Assembly: GCA_946478665.1 (NCBI GenBank)
Contig: CAMLCZ010000003.1
Coordinates: forward strand, 124,001 to 188,000
DNA from: an uncultured Bartonella sp.
Lineage (GTDB): Bacteria > Pseudomonadota > Alphaproteobacteria > Rhizobiales > Rhizobiaceae
Direction: 5' to 3'
DNA length: 64,000 nucleotides
Shown here one piece after another: positions 7,671 to 17,124 of this stretch. Within the stretch, counting starts at the first letter, position 1. The number at the start of each line of letters is the position of its first letter. The notes under the pieces are model-generated. The model was not told the origin of the DNA, did not search any database, and worked only from the letters and a program-made list of their open reading frames with translations. The translations under genes and the position numbers were made by a program.

Positions 7671-8753
7671 ATGGGTACAAGCCTACTTACTAATCAATCA
7701 GCTATGAATGCCTTGCAAACATTGCGTTCTATCGGTGACAACATGGATCAAACGCAACGCCGTGTTTCCACTGGTTTGCGTATCAATGAAGCATCCGATA
7801 ACACAGCTTATTGGTCAATTTCTTCTATGATGCGTTCGGACCGCAATGCATTGAGTTCAGTTTCTGATGCGATGGCCTTGGGTAAAAGTCAGATCGATGT
7901 TGCTGATGCAACAATCGATAAATCCAAGACATATCTTGATAACATTCAAAAATCTTTGACAACAGCCTATGAAAAAGGTGCTGGTGATATCAAGAAAATT
8001 CAGGCTGACATCAAAGGCAATATGAACGATATCCAATCAGCTGTTTATTCAGCTTCATTGGCTGAAAAGAACATTTTGGGCAATGATGGACAATCTGTTC
8101 GTATCGCTGGTTCCTATCGTCGTGAAGGTTCTAACGTATATGTAGATATGATCGACGTTGGTGGTGCAGACCTTAACTTTGCTAGCAAAAAAGCCGACGG
8201 TTCTTTTGACCTTACAAAGGGCGTTTTGAAGGATGTTTTTGGTAGTGGTACTGAGGGCAGTCCAGCACCTGACTTCAAGCAATTGAGCCAGACACTTACT
8301 GACAAAGAAAAAGCACTTGCTGCATTGCCTGAAGGTGATGCTGGTATCGCTCAAGCCAAACAAGATGTTGAAGCAGCCAAAAAAGCAATTTCAGACGCAG
8401 CAGAAAAAATGACTGTTAGTGATTTTGTTAATACCGACTTCACAGATGTTTCTTCTTCTACCATGGAAGAAATCTTGAAAAATGTTCAAGGCAAAGTAAC
8501 GACAGCCACAACAAATGTTGTTACAGCTGGTGCTACTTTGGGTGCTGCTAAGGCTCAGGTTACTGGACAGATCGACTATGTTAGCAAGCTGATGGACGCT
8601 GTCGACAAAGGTGTTGGTTCATTGGTTGACGCTGATATGAATGCAGAATCTGCACGTCTTGCTTCTTTGCAAGTTCAACAGCAGCTCGGTATTCAGGCTT
8701 TGTCTATTGCTAATCAGAATAGCCAGAACATCTTGTCATTGTTCCGTCAATAA
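7671..8753 (+). CDS. fliC: Flagellin
   Basis: The filament subunit. The 360 residues have the conserved N-terminal D0/D1 region (TSLLTNQSAMNALQTLRSI, then RVSTGLRINEASDNTAYWSI) and the C-terminal D1/D0 region (DADMNAESARLASLQVQQQL, then GIQALSIANQNSQNILSLFR). The middle (about residues 150-270) is variable and Lys/Ala-rich. The N- and C-terminal halves are of the alphaproteobacterial type. The gene stands alone between fliP and an independent terminator, with its own promoter and structured leader, and is the only flagellin gene in this window. Ribosome-binding site AAAGGGA lies 8 bases before the ATG. Confidence 0.96.
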   Translation: MGTSLLTNQSAMNALQTLRSIGDNMDQTQRRVSTGLRINEASDNTAYWSISSMMRSDRNALSSVSDAMALGKSQIDVADATIDKSKTYLDNIQKSLTTAYEKGAGDIKKIQADIKGNMNDIQSAVYSASLAEKNILGNDGQSVRIAGSYRREGSNVYVDMIDVGGADLNFASKKADGSFDLTKGVLKDVFGSGTEGSPAPDFKQLSQTLTDKEKALAALPEGDAGIAQAKQDVEAAKKAISDAAEKMTVSDFVNTDFTDVSSSTMEEILKNVQGKVTTATTNVVTAGATLGAAKAQVTGQIDYVSKLMDAVDKGVGSLVDADMNAESARLASLQVQQQLGIQALSIANQNSQNILSLFRQ

Positions 8754-8780
8754 TATTCTTGATTATAAAGAAAATGATGA

Positions 8781-8805
8781 GGCCGTGCTTTGCGCGGCCT
8801 TTTCT
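8781..8805 (+). terminator. Intrinsic terminator of the flagellin gene
   Basis: An 8-bp stem (GGCCGTGC / GCGCGGCC, one G-T pair) with a TTT loop is followed by TTTTCTT, 28 bases after the flagellin stop codon. Confidence 0.9.
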
Positions 8806-8903
8806 TATATTATAACTTACTTTGATAATTGACTGAAAATATTCTATCTTTAGAAAATACTGAATTATTTTATAATGAAAAAAGCATGAAAAATTTAGTT
8901 TTT

Positions 8904-9269
8904 TTACTGCGCCACTTTTACCTGTGTAATCATGGCATCGATATTTTTGTAACTATAAGGCATTGGAACGCTTTTTTCAGCTGGGTGAGGGTAACGGACA
9001 CCTGTTTTGGGATCAACATAATGCGTTAGTTTCATTGTAATTGTACAACGCATATAGTCACCACTGGGGCCAATTCTACGTGGATTTTCCAGCGTTATTT
9101 TTGCTTTTTCACCATCATAATAATGATCGACCCCAATGTTGAAATTCATACCCATAACCAACTTATCATGAAGTGCATCGAGTACATTTTTTGAATCGCA
9201 ACTTTTCTTTTGGCCGTCACAAGCAACCAGTGGTACACATAAAATAGATGTAAAGAGAAAACGATACAT
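8904..9269 (-). CDS. Small hypothetical lipoprotein
   Basis: The 121-residue product starts with a lipoprotein signal peptide ending in the lipobox LVAC (Cys at residue 17). A second cysteine follows in KKSCDSKNVL. The rest is a mixed alpha/beta domain with YYDGEKAKITLENPRRIG, YMRCTITMKL and a Tyr/Pro-rich end (GVRYPHPAEKSVPMPYSY). I do not recognise the family. It is the only minus-strand gene inside the flagellar cluster and is divergent from fliF; the gap it shares with fliF holds the candidate FtcR box, so joint control is possible but unproven. Confidence 0.75.
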   Translation of the reverse strand: MYRFLFTSILCVPLVACDGQKKSCDSKNVLDALHDKLVMGMNFNIGVDHYYDGEKAKITLENPRRIGPSGDYMRCTITMKLTHYVDPKTGVRYPHPAEKSVPMPYSYKNIDAMITQVKVAQ

Positions 9270-9594
9270 AAATAGACCCCTTATTTTTTAATGAAGATTT
9301 CGCGTCAATATTGAAACAATAGCTTTTAAACTGTGAGAATGTCCTCCTTAATTTCATAAGCGATATGCACAAACGGAAATTACTGTTTAATATAATCCGC
9401 AAGTCCCAAAAGCCAAATTGGATTGGCTAAAAATCCGTCGATAAATCGCATTTAGTACGCTCAGCACGGTGATCACCTTCGCGCAAGCTTCGCATTTTAT
9501 TGTGTGTAACAATGTTAGAGGTATGCCCGTTGAGGGACAGGCATATTTGTACGTCTGATAAAGGGTTTCACCACCCTGATAAGGGTATTGTTAC
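9270..9594. other. Intergenic region between lipoprotein gene and fliF
   Basis: This 325-base divergent gap holds the 10-base palindrome GGTGATCACC (9468-9477), the motif TTCGCGCAAG (9478-9487) and a TATGCC/GGCATA inverted repeat (9522-9545) close to the fliF start. No small gene is convincing in it. Confidence 0.5.
9468..9487 (+). promoter_or_regulatory. Candidate FtcR-type box upstream of fliF
   Basis: TTCGCGCAAG at 9478-9487 shares the 9-mer TCGCGCAAG with the flgB and flgE upstream regions and abuts the palindrome GGTGATCACC. In Brucella the fliF promoter is a reported FtcR target, which makes this a reasonable place for the site; the binding is inferred. Confidence 0.4.
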
Positions 9595-11286
9595 ATGGAT
9601 AGATTACAGGCTCTGCTTTCTTCAATCGGAACGGCATTGGGTAAATTAGGGGCAAAACGTTTAATAGCGCTGGCATTGGTTGGTGTTGCGCTGTTTGGCA
9701 CTATTCTGTTTTCAAGCTTTTATCTTACACGTCCAACTTATGAGACGCTTTATGTTGGTCTTAGTCGCGATGACGTTAATCGTATGGGAATGGCATTGGG
9801 CGAAGCTGGTATCGCATTTGATGTTTCATCAGACGGAACCTCGGTGCAAGTTCCTATAGGGCAAGCAGAAAAGGCGCGCATGTTTCTTGCGGAAAAAGGT
9901 TTGCCAACGTCTAACAATGCCGGCTACGAGCTTTTTGATAATATGGGCTCCCTTGGTTTGACGTCCTTTATGCAGGAAATTACCCGCCAACGTGCATTGG
10001 AAGGAGAAATTGCCCGTACGATACAAGCGGTGCAGGGGGTCAAAGCGGCACGCGTGCATATTGTGTTGCCAGATAAAGGCTCATTCCGTCGTGCAAACCA
10101 GAAGCCCAGCGCATCAGTTGTCATTCGCACAGATAGCAATTTTGCGACAGAATCCGCCCAATCAATCCGTCAATTGGTTGCAGCAGCCATTCCCTCACTT
10201 GAAGCAAGTTCAGTAACTGTATTGGATACGACAGGCAAGCTCTTGGCGTCAGGTGCCGATGCCGCCAATGGTGCTCCGGTTATGATGGCAACACTTGAGC
10301 GTCAGGTTGCCGCACGTATTGATGAAAACATACGCAAGCAGTTGGCGCCTTACCTCGGTATGGATCATTTCCAAACTAGTGTTCAGGTCGAATTGGATAC
10401 AGATCGCCGTCAGACCAATGAAACAATTTACAATCCTGATTCACAGGTTGCCCGTTCTGTTCGAACAGTAAGAGATCAGGGAAACAGTCAAAATAGCCGT
10501 AACAATGATGCTGTTGGTGTCGAGCAGAATATCCCACAGGAAGAGGTTGCCGGTGGCGCTGGAGAAAATTCTTCCGATAAAAAGGATCGTCGCGAAGAAA
10601 CAACCAATTATGAAATCAATTCCAAAACAATTTCGACTGTGAGTGACGGTTACAATGTAAAAAAATTGGCAGTGGCCGTTGTCGTTGACCGGTCACGTTT
10701 AACCCCGAGCGAAGGCAAAGCACCAGCACCTGCAAATTATGTCGACGATCAGGTCAATCGCATTCGGCAAATGGTTGCTACCGCATCGGGTTTGGATACC
10801 AATCGGGGCGATGTTATCAATGTGACAGCGGTTGATTTTGTGGCAAGTGAAGACGCAAATATGCAGCCAGTTGAAGCGCCAATGTGGCAAACATTGTCAA
10901 AATACACCTCTGGTCTAGTTAATGGTGCAGCACTGGTTATCGCTGTTTTGCTTATTATGTTCTTAGGTGTCAGACCATTGATGCGTGAAGTACATGGAAA
11001 TCAATTGGCCCTTGCCAATGGTGAAAGCGCACTGGCTGGGCCAGAAAACATGCCAGCATTACCTAATCAGACAACAGGCGATGAACAGACAGGCAAGAAT
11101 GAAGGGTTTGATGGCAATATGTTGCCGGATAACGAAGATGATTTGCATGATTTACGAAGCCGTATGCGGATGCCTCCGCAAAAGCGTCTCGATCAGATGA
11201 TTTCGCTGGATGAAGACCGGTTCGCAAATGTCCTACGTGAATGGGTACAGGAAGATAACAAAAATCCTCCTGCACAGGCAGCCTAA
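9595..11286 (+). CDS. fliF: Flagellar MS-ring protein FliF
   Basis: FliF builds the inner-membrane MS-ring on which the motor and export gate assemble. In 563 residues there are two membrane helices (about residues 22-46 and 440-462), the conserved N-terminal ring-building domains (YETLYVGLSRDDVNRMGMAL, LGLTSFMQEITRQRALEGEI, ARTIQAVQGVKAARVHIVLP), a charged low-complexity region near residues 285-340 and the C-terminal cytoplasmic tail that binds FliG (RLDQMISLDEDRFANVLREW). Length is normal. It heads the fliF-to-ftcR block; a GATAAGGG site lies before the ATG. Confidence 0.97.
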   Translation: MDRLQALLSSIGTALGKLGAKRLIALALVGVALFGTILFSSFYLTRPTYETLYVGLSRDDVNRMGMALGEAGIAFDVSSDGTSVQVPIGQAEKARMFLAEKGLPTSNNAGYELFDNMGSLGLTSFMQEITRQRALEGEIARTIQAVQGVKAARVHIVLPDKGSFRRANQKPSASVVIRTDSNFATESAQSIRQLVAAAIPSLEASSVTVLDTTGKLLASGADAANGAPVMMATLERQVAARIDENIRKQLAPYLGMDHFQTSVQVELDTDRRQTNETIYNPDSQVARSVRTVRDQGNSQNSRNNDAVGVEQNIPQEEVAGGAGENSSDKKDRREETTNYEINSKTISTVSDGYNVKKLAVAVVVDRSRLTPSEGKAPAPANYVDDQVNRIRQMVATASGLDTNRGDVINVTAVDFVASEDANMQPVEAPMWQTLSKYTSGLVNGAALVIAVLLIMFLGVRPLMREVHGNQLALANGESALAGPENMPALPNQTTGDEQTGKNEGFDGNMLPDNEDDLHDLRSRMRMPPQKRLDQMISLDEDRFANVLREWVQEDNKNPPAQAA

Positions 11287-11314
11287 CAGATCAATTTAAG
11301 CTGCAGGTGGAAAG

Positions 11315-12055
11315 ATGATGGGCTCGATGAATGATAGACGTGAAGAAACAGACCATAAGATTGGTGCAAATCTTTCTAAGTTTTTAAATGATTTTGCGCC
11401 ACGTCCTATATCGGATTCTGATATTGAAATTTTACCACCAGAAGAGCCGCAACCGATAGTCATGTCGGAACCAGTCATGGATTTTATGGATGACGACAAC
11501 GAAGACATGGTGCCTTTCGAAGAGAAAGATGATCGTGAAGAACCGCAGATTGATACAGAAGAAATCGTGAAACATGCGGTTGATGAGGCGGTAGAAAAAA
11601 CAAAATCGGAATTGCAAGCCCAATATTCTTCTGAAAAGCAGCTTTTGCAGGAACAACACAAAAAAGAAATCGAAGATACAAAAGAAGCCACCGTTAAAGA
11701 GATAGCAGCCAATCTTGGCAATGATTTAACAACTGCCTTTGATCGTCTTACGCAGGACGTATCAAATGATGTTGGCAAGATATTGTCTGTTTTTATTGCT
11801 GATAGATTGACCGATGAGGCCATTAAAGAATTTAGCAAGCGCCTTGTTGGTGAAGCAATATCGGGCACAGAACCATTAATACTTGAAGGGAACGCTCAAT
11901 TATTATCAGCATTACAGAATGAGCCTAATTTCGACAAAGCAAGATATGATATCCGTCCTACAGAGTCGGCAGATATTCGATTGCGTCGTGGTGATAGCGT
12001 TATAGCAACGCGTCTCGAACCGCTTTTGAGCGAGTTGAAGGAACTCGTAAAATGA
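11315..12055 (+). CDS. Probable divergent FliH-like flagellar protein
   Basis: A 246-residue protein between fliF and motB. It has an acidic Pro-rich N-terminal region (about residues 25-80), a central coiled coil (VEKTKSELQAQYSSEKQLLQ through EQHKKEIEDTKE, about residues 92-130), then a helical segment and a C-terminal domain with EPLILEGNAQLLSAL, ADIRLRRGDSVIATRLEPLL and SELKELV. Coiled coil followed by an E2-stalk-like end containing a GDS/GD turn is the architecture of FliH/YscL, the regulator of the FliI ATPase. The position matches a gene usually left as hypothetical in Brucella. The FliH assignment is inferred, not proven; ATGs at 11318 and 11327 are alternative starts. Confidence 0.55.
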   Translation: MMGSMNDRREETDHKIGANLSKFLNDFAPRPISDSDIEILPPEEPQPIVMSEPVMDFMDDDNEDMVPFEEKDDREEPQIDTEEIVKHAVDEAVEKTKSELQAQYSSEKQLLQEQHKKEIEDTKEATVKEIAANLGNDLTTAFDRLTQDVSNDVGKILSVFIADRLTDEAIKEFSKRLVGEAISGTEPLILEGNAQLLSALQNEPNFDKARYDIRPTESADIRLRRGDSVIATRLEPLLSELKELVK

Positions 12056-13461
12056 AATCTGTAGAACCTGAATCCCATAACGAAATCATTATTGTTCGCC
12101 GTGGTGGCAATGACGGGGAGGGTGAACATCATGGTGGTGCATGGGAAGTTGCCTATGCTGATTTCATGACGTCGATGATGGCATTTTTCCTTGTTATGTG
12201 GCTGATAAATGCTGCCAATGATGAAACGAAAGCTGCCGTTGCCAGCTATTTTAACCCGATAAAACTTGTCGATCGCCGTACGAATCCAAGAGGGATTCAA
12301 GACAATAATGCTGTTGGTGATAATGATGAGAAAAAAGGCTCGGATTCGCATGACGACCAAACCGATACATCTGATACCAAGCCAGAAAATAGTTCTGAGC
12401 AACAAAAATTAATGAATGAGCCTTATGAAGAGCTCGACAAAATTGCCAATCCAAAAAAGCGCCCACAGGGTGCTGGCGGTAGTTCTGACGGTGGATCGCA
12501 AAAAGGCGCAAGTCAGGGAACGGCCTACCGTGACCCATTTTCACCCGATTATTGGAGCCAGAACGCCTCAACGGATATTTCTGGTGTGGAAGGTGGTCCT
12601 AACCAACATTCTGCTAGCACAGATCGTCATGCTTTAACCCCAGCTGAAGCGCAGGCACAAGCCATGCTCGACGGTGAAAATGGCAAACCGGTTGAAGTTG
12701 CAGACCCACGTTCCAAAACTGAAACACCACCAGAAACAGCCAATAAAGACGCGACAAAAGATGAAAATACAAAACAGGACAAAAGCGTAGATATTGCAGA
12801 CAAGGACAAAAAAACATCAAACGCTGATAATGCGGTGACCGACGAAACAACGGGTAAGCAAGATGGGTACGCGCATCAAAATGCGGATAAAGCGCAAGAA
12901 CAGCAAAAAAGTGAAACCCCACAAGAAGCAGCGAAAGATAATTCACTTCCAGCAGAAATAAGAGAAATCTCTGGCGAATTAAGCAAATTGGTAAAAGATA
13001 CCAAAGATAATAATCAACCATTGGTTCGTATTGTCCATGTCAAGGATGGCGTAGCAATAGAATTGATGGATCAGATAAATTACGGCATGTTTTCGGTCGG
13101 GTCAGCAAAGCCGGATAAAAAGACCGTTGATCTATTGGCTGGTATTGCCAAAATTCTACAGACTAAAAATGGTGATGTGGTCATTAGTGGGCATACAGAT
13201 TCTCGCCCATACAAATCAGCCACTTATGACAATTGGCAGCTATCCAGTTCGCGCGCGCAAATGGCATATTATATGTTGGTGCGCGGTGGGCTTAATGAAA
13301 AGCGCGTATTGCGTGTAGAAGGTTACGCCGATCACCAATTGAAAAACCCTAAAGACCCATATGCCGCGGAAAATCGCCGTATTGAAATCTTTATGCGCTT
13401 GCCACAATCGCAGTCGACACAAACATCCACTGATACAGATAAGCCCGAGAAAAAGTTATGA
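12052..13461 (+). CDS. motB: Flagellar stator protein MotB
   Basis: MotB is the peptidoglycan-anchored stator subunit. The single membrane helix carries the proton-binding aspartate in YADFMTSMMAFFLVMWLI (Asp37). It is followed by a plug-like segment and an unusually long, hydrophilic low-complexity linker (about residues 85-300, rich in Asp, Lys, Gln), then an OmpA-type domain (about 330-450) with VVISGHTDSRPYKS and AENRRIEIFMRLP. At 469 residues it is much longer than enteric MotB but in line with rhizobial MotB. motA is not in the window. The start overlaps the preceding stop (ATGA). Confidence 0.95.
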   Translation: MKSVEPESHNEIIIVRRGGNDGEGEHHGGAWEVAYADFMTSMMAFFLVMWLINAANDETKAAVASYFNPIKLVDRRTNPRGIQDNNAVGDNDEKKGSDSHDDQTDTSDTKPENSSEQQKLMNEPYEELDKIANPKKRPQGAGGSSDGGSQKGASQGTAYRDPFSPDYWSQNASTDISGVEGGPNQHSASTDRHALTPAEAQAQAMLDGENGKPVEVADPRSKTETPPETANKDATKDENTKQDKSVDIADKDKKTSNADNAVTDETTGKQDGYAHQNADKAQEQQKSETPQEAAKDNSLPAEIREISGELSKLVKDTKDNNQPLVRIVHVKDGVAIELMDQINYGMFSVGSAKPDKKTVDLLAGIAKILQTKNGDVVISGHTDSRPYKSATYDNWQLSSSRAQMAYYMLVRGGLNEKRVLRVEGYADHQLKNPKDPYAAENRRIEIFMRLPQSQSTQTSTDTDKPEKKL

Positions 13462-14747
13462 TGAAACACTTTTTCAAGATAATCTGTTTTGCAAGTATGT
13501 CTATACCACTGGTTATTGATGCGCCACTCATGGCTCAGGTAACGGTTTCGTCGCTTGGGCCGGTACAATGGGTTAGAGCGTTGCAAAGTTTACAAGACGA
13601 TATAGCATCCGGCCAGCCCGGTGCGCTGCAAATGCAGCCGCGAATACTGGAAGATATTGGGCAACGCTTCTTGAAAGAGCAACCATCAACATGGGAAAAC
13701 GCCAATAATGTTTATGCCGCTTTGATCTATTTGTTTAATGGTGGCAATCCGAATATTGTTGAAACAATTCTTAAAAACGTACCACAAGGCGTGGTTCCAC
13801 AAAACTATATTGATGGAGCCATTGCTTATGCGCATCATCAAAAGGGACGTTTTTTGCACGCCTTTAATGACTTGCCTGAAACTCATAATGATATCCCAGG
13901 CGCACTTCTTCTTTCCATTTCATTAAGCACGATTGCTGATCTGTTTGAAAAAGATCCTGCAAAAGCCACCAAACGTTTGAATTGGGTGCGGCTTGCAGCA
14001 CCCGGCTCATTGTTCGAGGAGGCAGCAATCCGCCGTCAGTTAAAAGTTGCGGCGATGCAAGGTGATATTCCACTATTAAGATTGCTGACAAGAAATTATG
14101 TGACAAGGTTTTCGCATTCGCCTTACGCCAACGAATTCTGGCGAGAATTTGCTGTTTCAATTCCGCAGTTTGATACACATTTTACCAATGAGCAACTTGA
14201 TGAATTTATTGCCTATGCACCCGAAACAGTGCAATTTATCATTTTTCTTAAAGTGTCACGGGCAGCGCTGATTGATGCGCGTATGCAGCGTGCGCATTTT
14301 ACCGCCGCCAAGGCTATTGAGCTTGCCCGCCGTCTGCAATTTGATGATACAACCGCACGTCTCTATTATGCGGCAAGCTCGGTTGGAACAACGGCTGCGG
14401 AAGAAGCCGGCGATATGTTAAAAACAATTGCAGTTAATGATCTTTCAGAACGCGATCGCCCATTATTAATGGCGGCCAAAGCGGTAGCCAAAGGTGTTAT
14501 GCTTGATAAGGGGTCGCTGCCTGCCTCGCCAGATGATGAAGATGATAACGCAACCTTGCCGCCAGAAACGGTTGGCTTGCCATTAGACCAGGTTGGTAAC
14601 AAGGGTGAAGGGCCTTTGCCTGTTCCGAAAGACGACGTATCGGCAAAAAATGATGCGGTTAAAACATCAACCGAAATTGACCAATTCATGGAACAAACCC
14701 GTAAAAAGCTTGATGCTGTAGATAAGCTACTGGAGAACAAACAATGA
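13458..14747 (+). CDS. motC: Periplasmic motility protein MotC
   Basis: MotC is a periplasmic protein that interacts with MotB and modulates motor speed in Sinorhizobium. The 429 residues begin with a signal peptide ending in APLMAQ. The helical body shows QWVRALQSLQDDIASGQPGA, IYLFNGGNPNIVETILKNV and a region rich in Ala helices, and ends in a coiled-coil tail (TSTEIDQFMEQTRKKLDAVD). It sits between motB and the fliK gene with 4-base overlaps on both sides, the order known from Rhizobiaceae and Brucella. Its chaperone MotE is encoded at 4695. Confidence 0.9.
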   Translation: MMKHFFKIICFASMSIPLVIDAPLMAQVTVSSLGPVQWVRALQSLQDDIASGQPGALQMQPRILEDIGQRFLKEQPSTWENANNVYAALIYLFNGGNPNIVETILKNVPQGVVPQNYIDGAIAYAHHQKGRFLHAFNDLPETHNDIPGALLLSISLSTIADLFEKDPAKATKRLNWVRLAAPGSLFEEAAIRRQLKVAAMQGDIPLLRLLTRNYVTRFSHSPYANEFWREFAVSIPQFDTHFTNEQLDEFIAYAPETVQFIIFLKVSRAALIDARMQRAHFTAAKAIELARRLQFDDTTARLYYAASSVGTTAAEEAGDMLKTIAVNDLSERDRPLLMAAKAVAKGVMLDKGSLPASPDDEDDNATLPPETVGLPLDQVGNKGEGPLPVPKDDVSAKNDAVKTSTEIDQFMEQTRKKLDAVDKLLENKQ

Positions 14748-16321
14748 TGACCGGCGTGGGAGAAACAATGAATGTTAACGTCGCTACGCGTTCAGTGACA
14801 AATGATGTGTCCAAGGCAAAGCAATCTTCAAAAGCATCAAACAACAGTTTTGAAGAGCAATTAAAAAAAACATCGCACCCTTCATCAGCAACGCAAGGTG
14901 GCCTTGCGAAAGATCATGCAGGAAATAGGGCTTATAATGGTCTGGCGACAAACAACTCTCACGACAGCCATCTGAAAAATGATCTTGATCGTAAAAAACA
15001 AGATGCCAATGCAACCGATGACGACAATGACACGCAATCTCAAAGCGATACAATGTCGATATTGCATGGTCTTTTAAATACGTTTGTCCCCACACATGAG
15101 ACACAAGAACCAGCCCAAACAGGAAATATGGATAGTAATGCAAATGAAATTCCAGATTTAAAAAATGCAAAATCCAAAGGGCAAACAATAGAATTGAACC
15201 TGTTGCATAGTGAGGAGCAGGTGCAAAATTCCGATAGCAAAGAAAGCGTTATTGGAAACAAGAATGTCATTTCCGATATCAATGCAATTGCCACAAAACA
15301 AAAGGGGAATCTTGCCGCAAACGGCCAGTTTGATGGGGCGGATAATATAGTTCAAAAGGAGAACGCGGCAACAAAAGATCATTTGCAAAAAACAAAGTCC
15401 GAAAGTATCCAACCAACAATATTAGAAGGGGAGGACGCGAGTAACTTATCAATTCATGCCAATGACAGCATAAAGATGAAATTTGCCGGTCAAAAAGCCA
15501 ATAGTGATAAGACATCACGCCAAAATGGTTCCACAGACACGGATAAAAACAATATCAAAACAGCATTACCTAGAAATGGCGTCGCTGCTGCGCAAACTGA
15601 TGGCAACAAACAATCAATTGACGAAAATTCTATTGGTGCGGGCGATAAAAAAATATCAAATGAAAAAATACGTGGTGATAAACGCAGTCTGAATGCGCAA
15701 TCTTCACTGGCGGATTACAATACAAATCGTATTGATAATATTGCAGATAAACAAACACAAATAAGAAATATGGCAACTGGGGATCGTTTGTTTATGGCAG
15801 AAGCAAAGCAATCGAATTCTTCTACCCGTGTTATTTCCGATATAGAGATAAAACAAAATAAGCAGATCGGGGATATTCATGTCCTAAAAATTAAGCTTAA
15901 TCCCGATGAGCTTGGCAGTGTTGAAGCACGGTTGCGCAAAACAAATGATGGTCTTCATATTGAACTTCATGCCGAGCGGCAGGAAACAGCACGCCTCTTG
16001 GCATCCGATCATCAAATGCTAGGTAAAGCGATAGAAAAATCCGGTTTTCATGACGATGGGCAACTAACCATTATCGTTGTCGATAAAACTATCCAGACAA
16101 CACAACAAGGGCAATCATCAGCTTTTTCACAAAATGCGGGGCAAAATAATAGCGGACAGGGGTTTAGCGAGCAGCGACAATTTTTCGGACAACAGAATCA
16201 GGGTGGTCAGAATGAGGCACAGCGAACATTCAGCGAAGTTTCTGGCGTTGATCTGCCTGATCTGGAAGAACCTGTTGGCGAGAAAAGGCTTTCTCGTGAT
16301 CCTCGCCGCTTGGTTGTTTAA
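14744..16321 (+). CDS. fliK: Flagellar hook-length control protein (FliK/MotD)
   Basis: FliK measures hook length and triggers the export switch; in rhizobia the gene was first named motD. Residues 1 to about 370 are low-complexity and rich in Asn, Asp, Lys, Ser, as expected for the disordered ruler. The C-terminal hook-length domain is recognisable in HVLKIKLNPDELGSVEARLR, LHIELHAERQETARLLASD and LGKAIEKSGF (about residues 380-440). A Gln/Asn/Gly-rich tail follows. The 525-residue length is plausible. The last 47 bases overlap the start of the next gene in another frame. Confidence 0.88.
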   Translation: MMTGVGETMNVNVATRSVTNDVSKAKQSSKASNNSFEEQLKKTSHPSSATQGGLAKDHAGNRAYNGLATNNSHDSHLKNDLDRKKQDANATDDDNDTQSQSDTMSILHGLLNTFVPTHETQEPAQTGNMDSNANEIPDLKNAKSKGQTIELNLLHSEEQVQNSDSKESVIGNKNVISDINAIATKQKGNLAANGQFDGADNIVQKENAATKDHLQKTKSESIQPTILEGEDASNLSIHANDSIKMKFAGQKANSDKTSRQNGSTDTDKNNIKTALPRNGVAAAQTDGNKQSIDENSIGAGDKKISNEKIRGDKRSLNAQSSLADYNTNRIDNIADKQTQIRNMATGDRLFMAEAKQSNSSTRVISDIEIKQNKQIGDIHVLKIKLNPDELGSVEARLRKTNDGLHIELHAERQETARLLASDHQMLGKAIEKSGFHDDGQLTIIVVDKTIQTTQQGQSSAFSQNAGQNNSGQGFSEQRQFFGQQNQGGQNEAQRTFSEVSGVDLPDLEEPVGEKRLSRDPRRLVV

Positions 16322-16844
16322 TGGTATCGCTATCTTAAACGCCTTTGCCGAAAATGTTTGCGAAGGTGAAATGATCGCCGCATCACGACGGTATGATATA
16401 CCGCTTGGGATACTTTATGCTGTGGGACTAACTGAAACAGGCAATAAAAATTCGCTTCAACCCTATGCGCTAAATATTGATGGTAAGGCCGTTTTTGCAC
16501 AAAATGCTTCTGAAGCCTTACGGATTTTTTATGCGGCAAAACGCCGTGGTGCAAAATTGATTGATGTTGGCTGTATGCAAATAAACCATTATTACCATGG
16601 AGAAAAATTTCCATCTGTTGCCTCTATGTTTATGCCGCGCCTTAATGTGGATTATGCAGCGCGGTTTTTGCGTGAACTTAAAATTCGAGAGGGCAGTTGG
16701 ACCATGGCAGTTGCTCGTTATCATGCAGGCCCCAATAATGATCCGGCACAAAAGCGCTATGTCTGTCAGGTGATGGTCAATATGATTGCTTCTGGATTTG
16801 GAAAATGGACAAAAACATCAAGAGAGTTTTGTAAAGATCAATGA
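16275..16844 (+). CDS. Putative flagellum-associated lytic transglycosylase (SltF-like)
   Basis: The product has an SLT-type fold: TETG at residues 53-56 supplies the catalytic Glu54, followed by LIDVGCMQINHYYHGE and AVARYHAGPNN, which match the goose-lysozyme/SLT motifs. I place the start at TTG 16275, giving 189 residues, because GGAAG lies 6 bases upstream and because it creates a clean signal peptide (MARKGFLVILAAWLF... ending in AFA). The longer frame upstream would only read fliK out of frame. It sits between fliK and ftcR. In Rhodobacter a similar dedicated enzyme, SltF, opens the wall for the rod; that role is inferred here. Confidence 0.75.
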   Translation: MARKGFLVILAAWLFNGIAILNAFAENVCEGEMIAASRRYDIPLGILYAVGLTETGNKNSLQPYALNIDGKAVFAQNASEALRIFYAAKRRGAKLIDVGCMQINHYYHGEKFPSVASMFMPRLNVDYAARFLRELKIREGSWTMAVARYHAGPNNDPAQKRYVCQVMVNMIASGFGKWTKTSREFCKDQ

Positions 16845-17124
16845 TAGATAGTTTAATCCATGTTATGGTAAAAAAACATAGTTAATTGCATGTTAATAAT
16901 ATAAAATATTGATATGAATAGTTTTTTAAAGATGTTTAATTTTGAATTTTTTTTAAAAAAATTACAAATTCTGTAAAAATTCGTAAGTTTCAAGCAAGTT
17001 TGGAAGATAAAAACCTAAAAGCCACTTGTAATTTTGTCGGCAAAAGATATCTTCTATCTCGGGTCTCGTTATAAGTTTGTTCTATATTTTAGAACGTTGT
17101 GTGATGAGTTTTGGGGTTAGGGTT
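16845..17124. other. AT-rich gap before ftcR
   Basis: About 280 bases, very AT-rich, with long A and T runs (16920-16980). No gene and no copy of the TCGCGCAAG motif is seen, so ftcR may be expressed by read-through or from an unidentified promoter. Confidence 0.4.

Noticed and set aside
16077-16274. N-terminal extension of the flagellar transglycosylase inside fliK
   Set aside because: It reads fliK out of frame and would place the signal peptide internally; the TTG at 16275 explains all signals.
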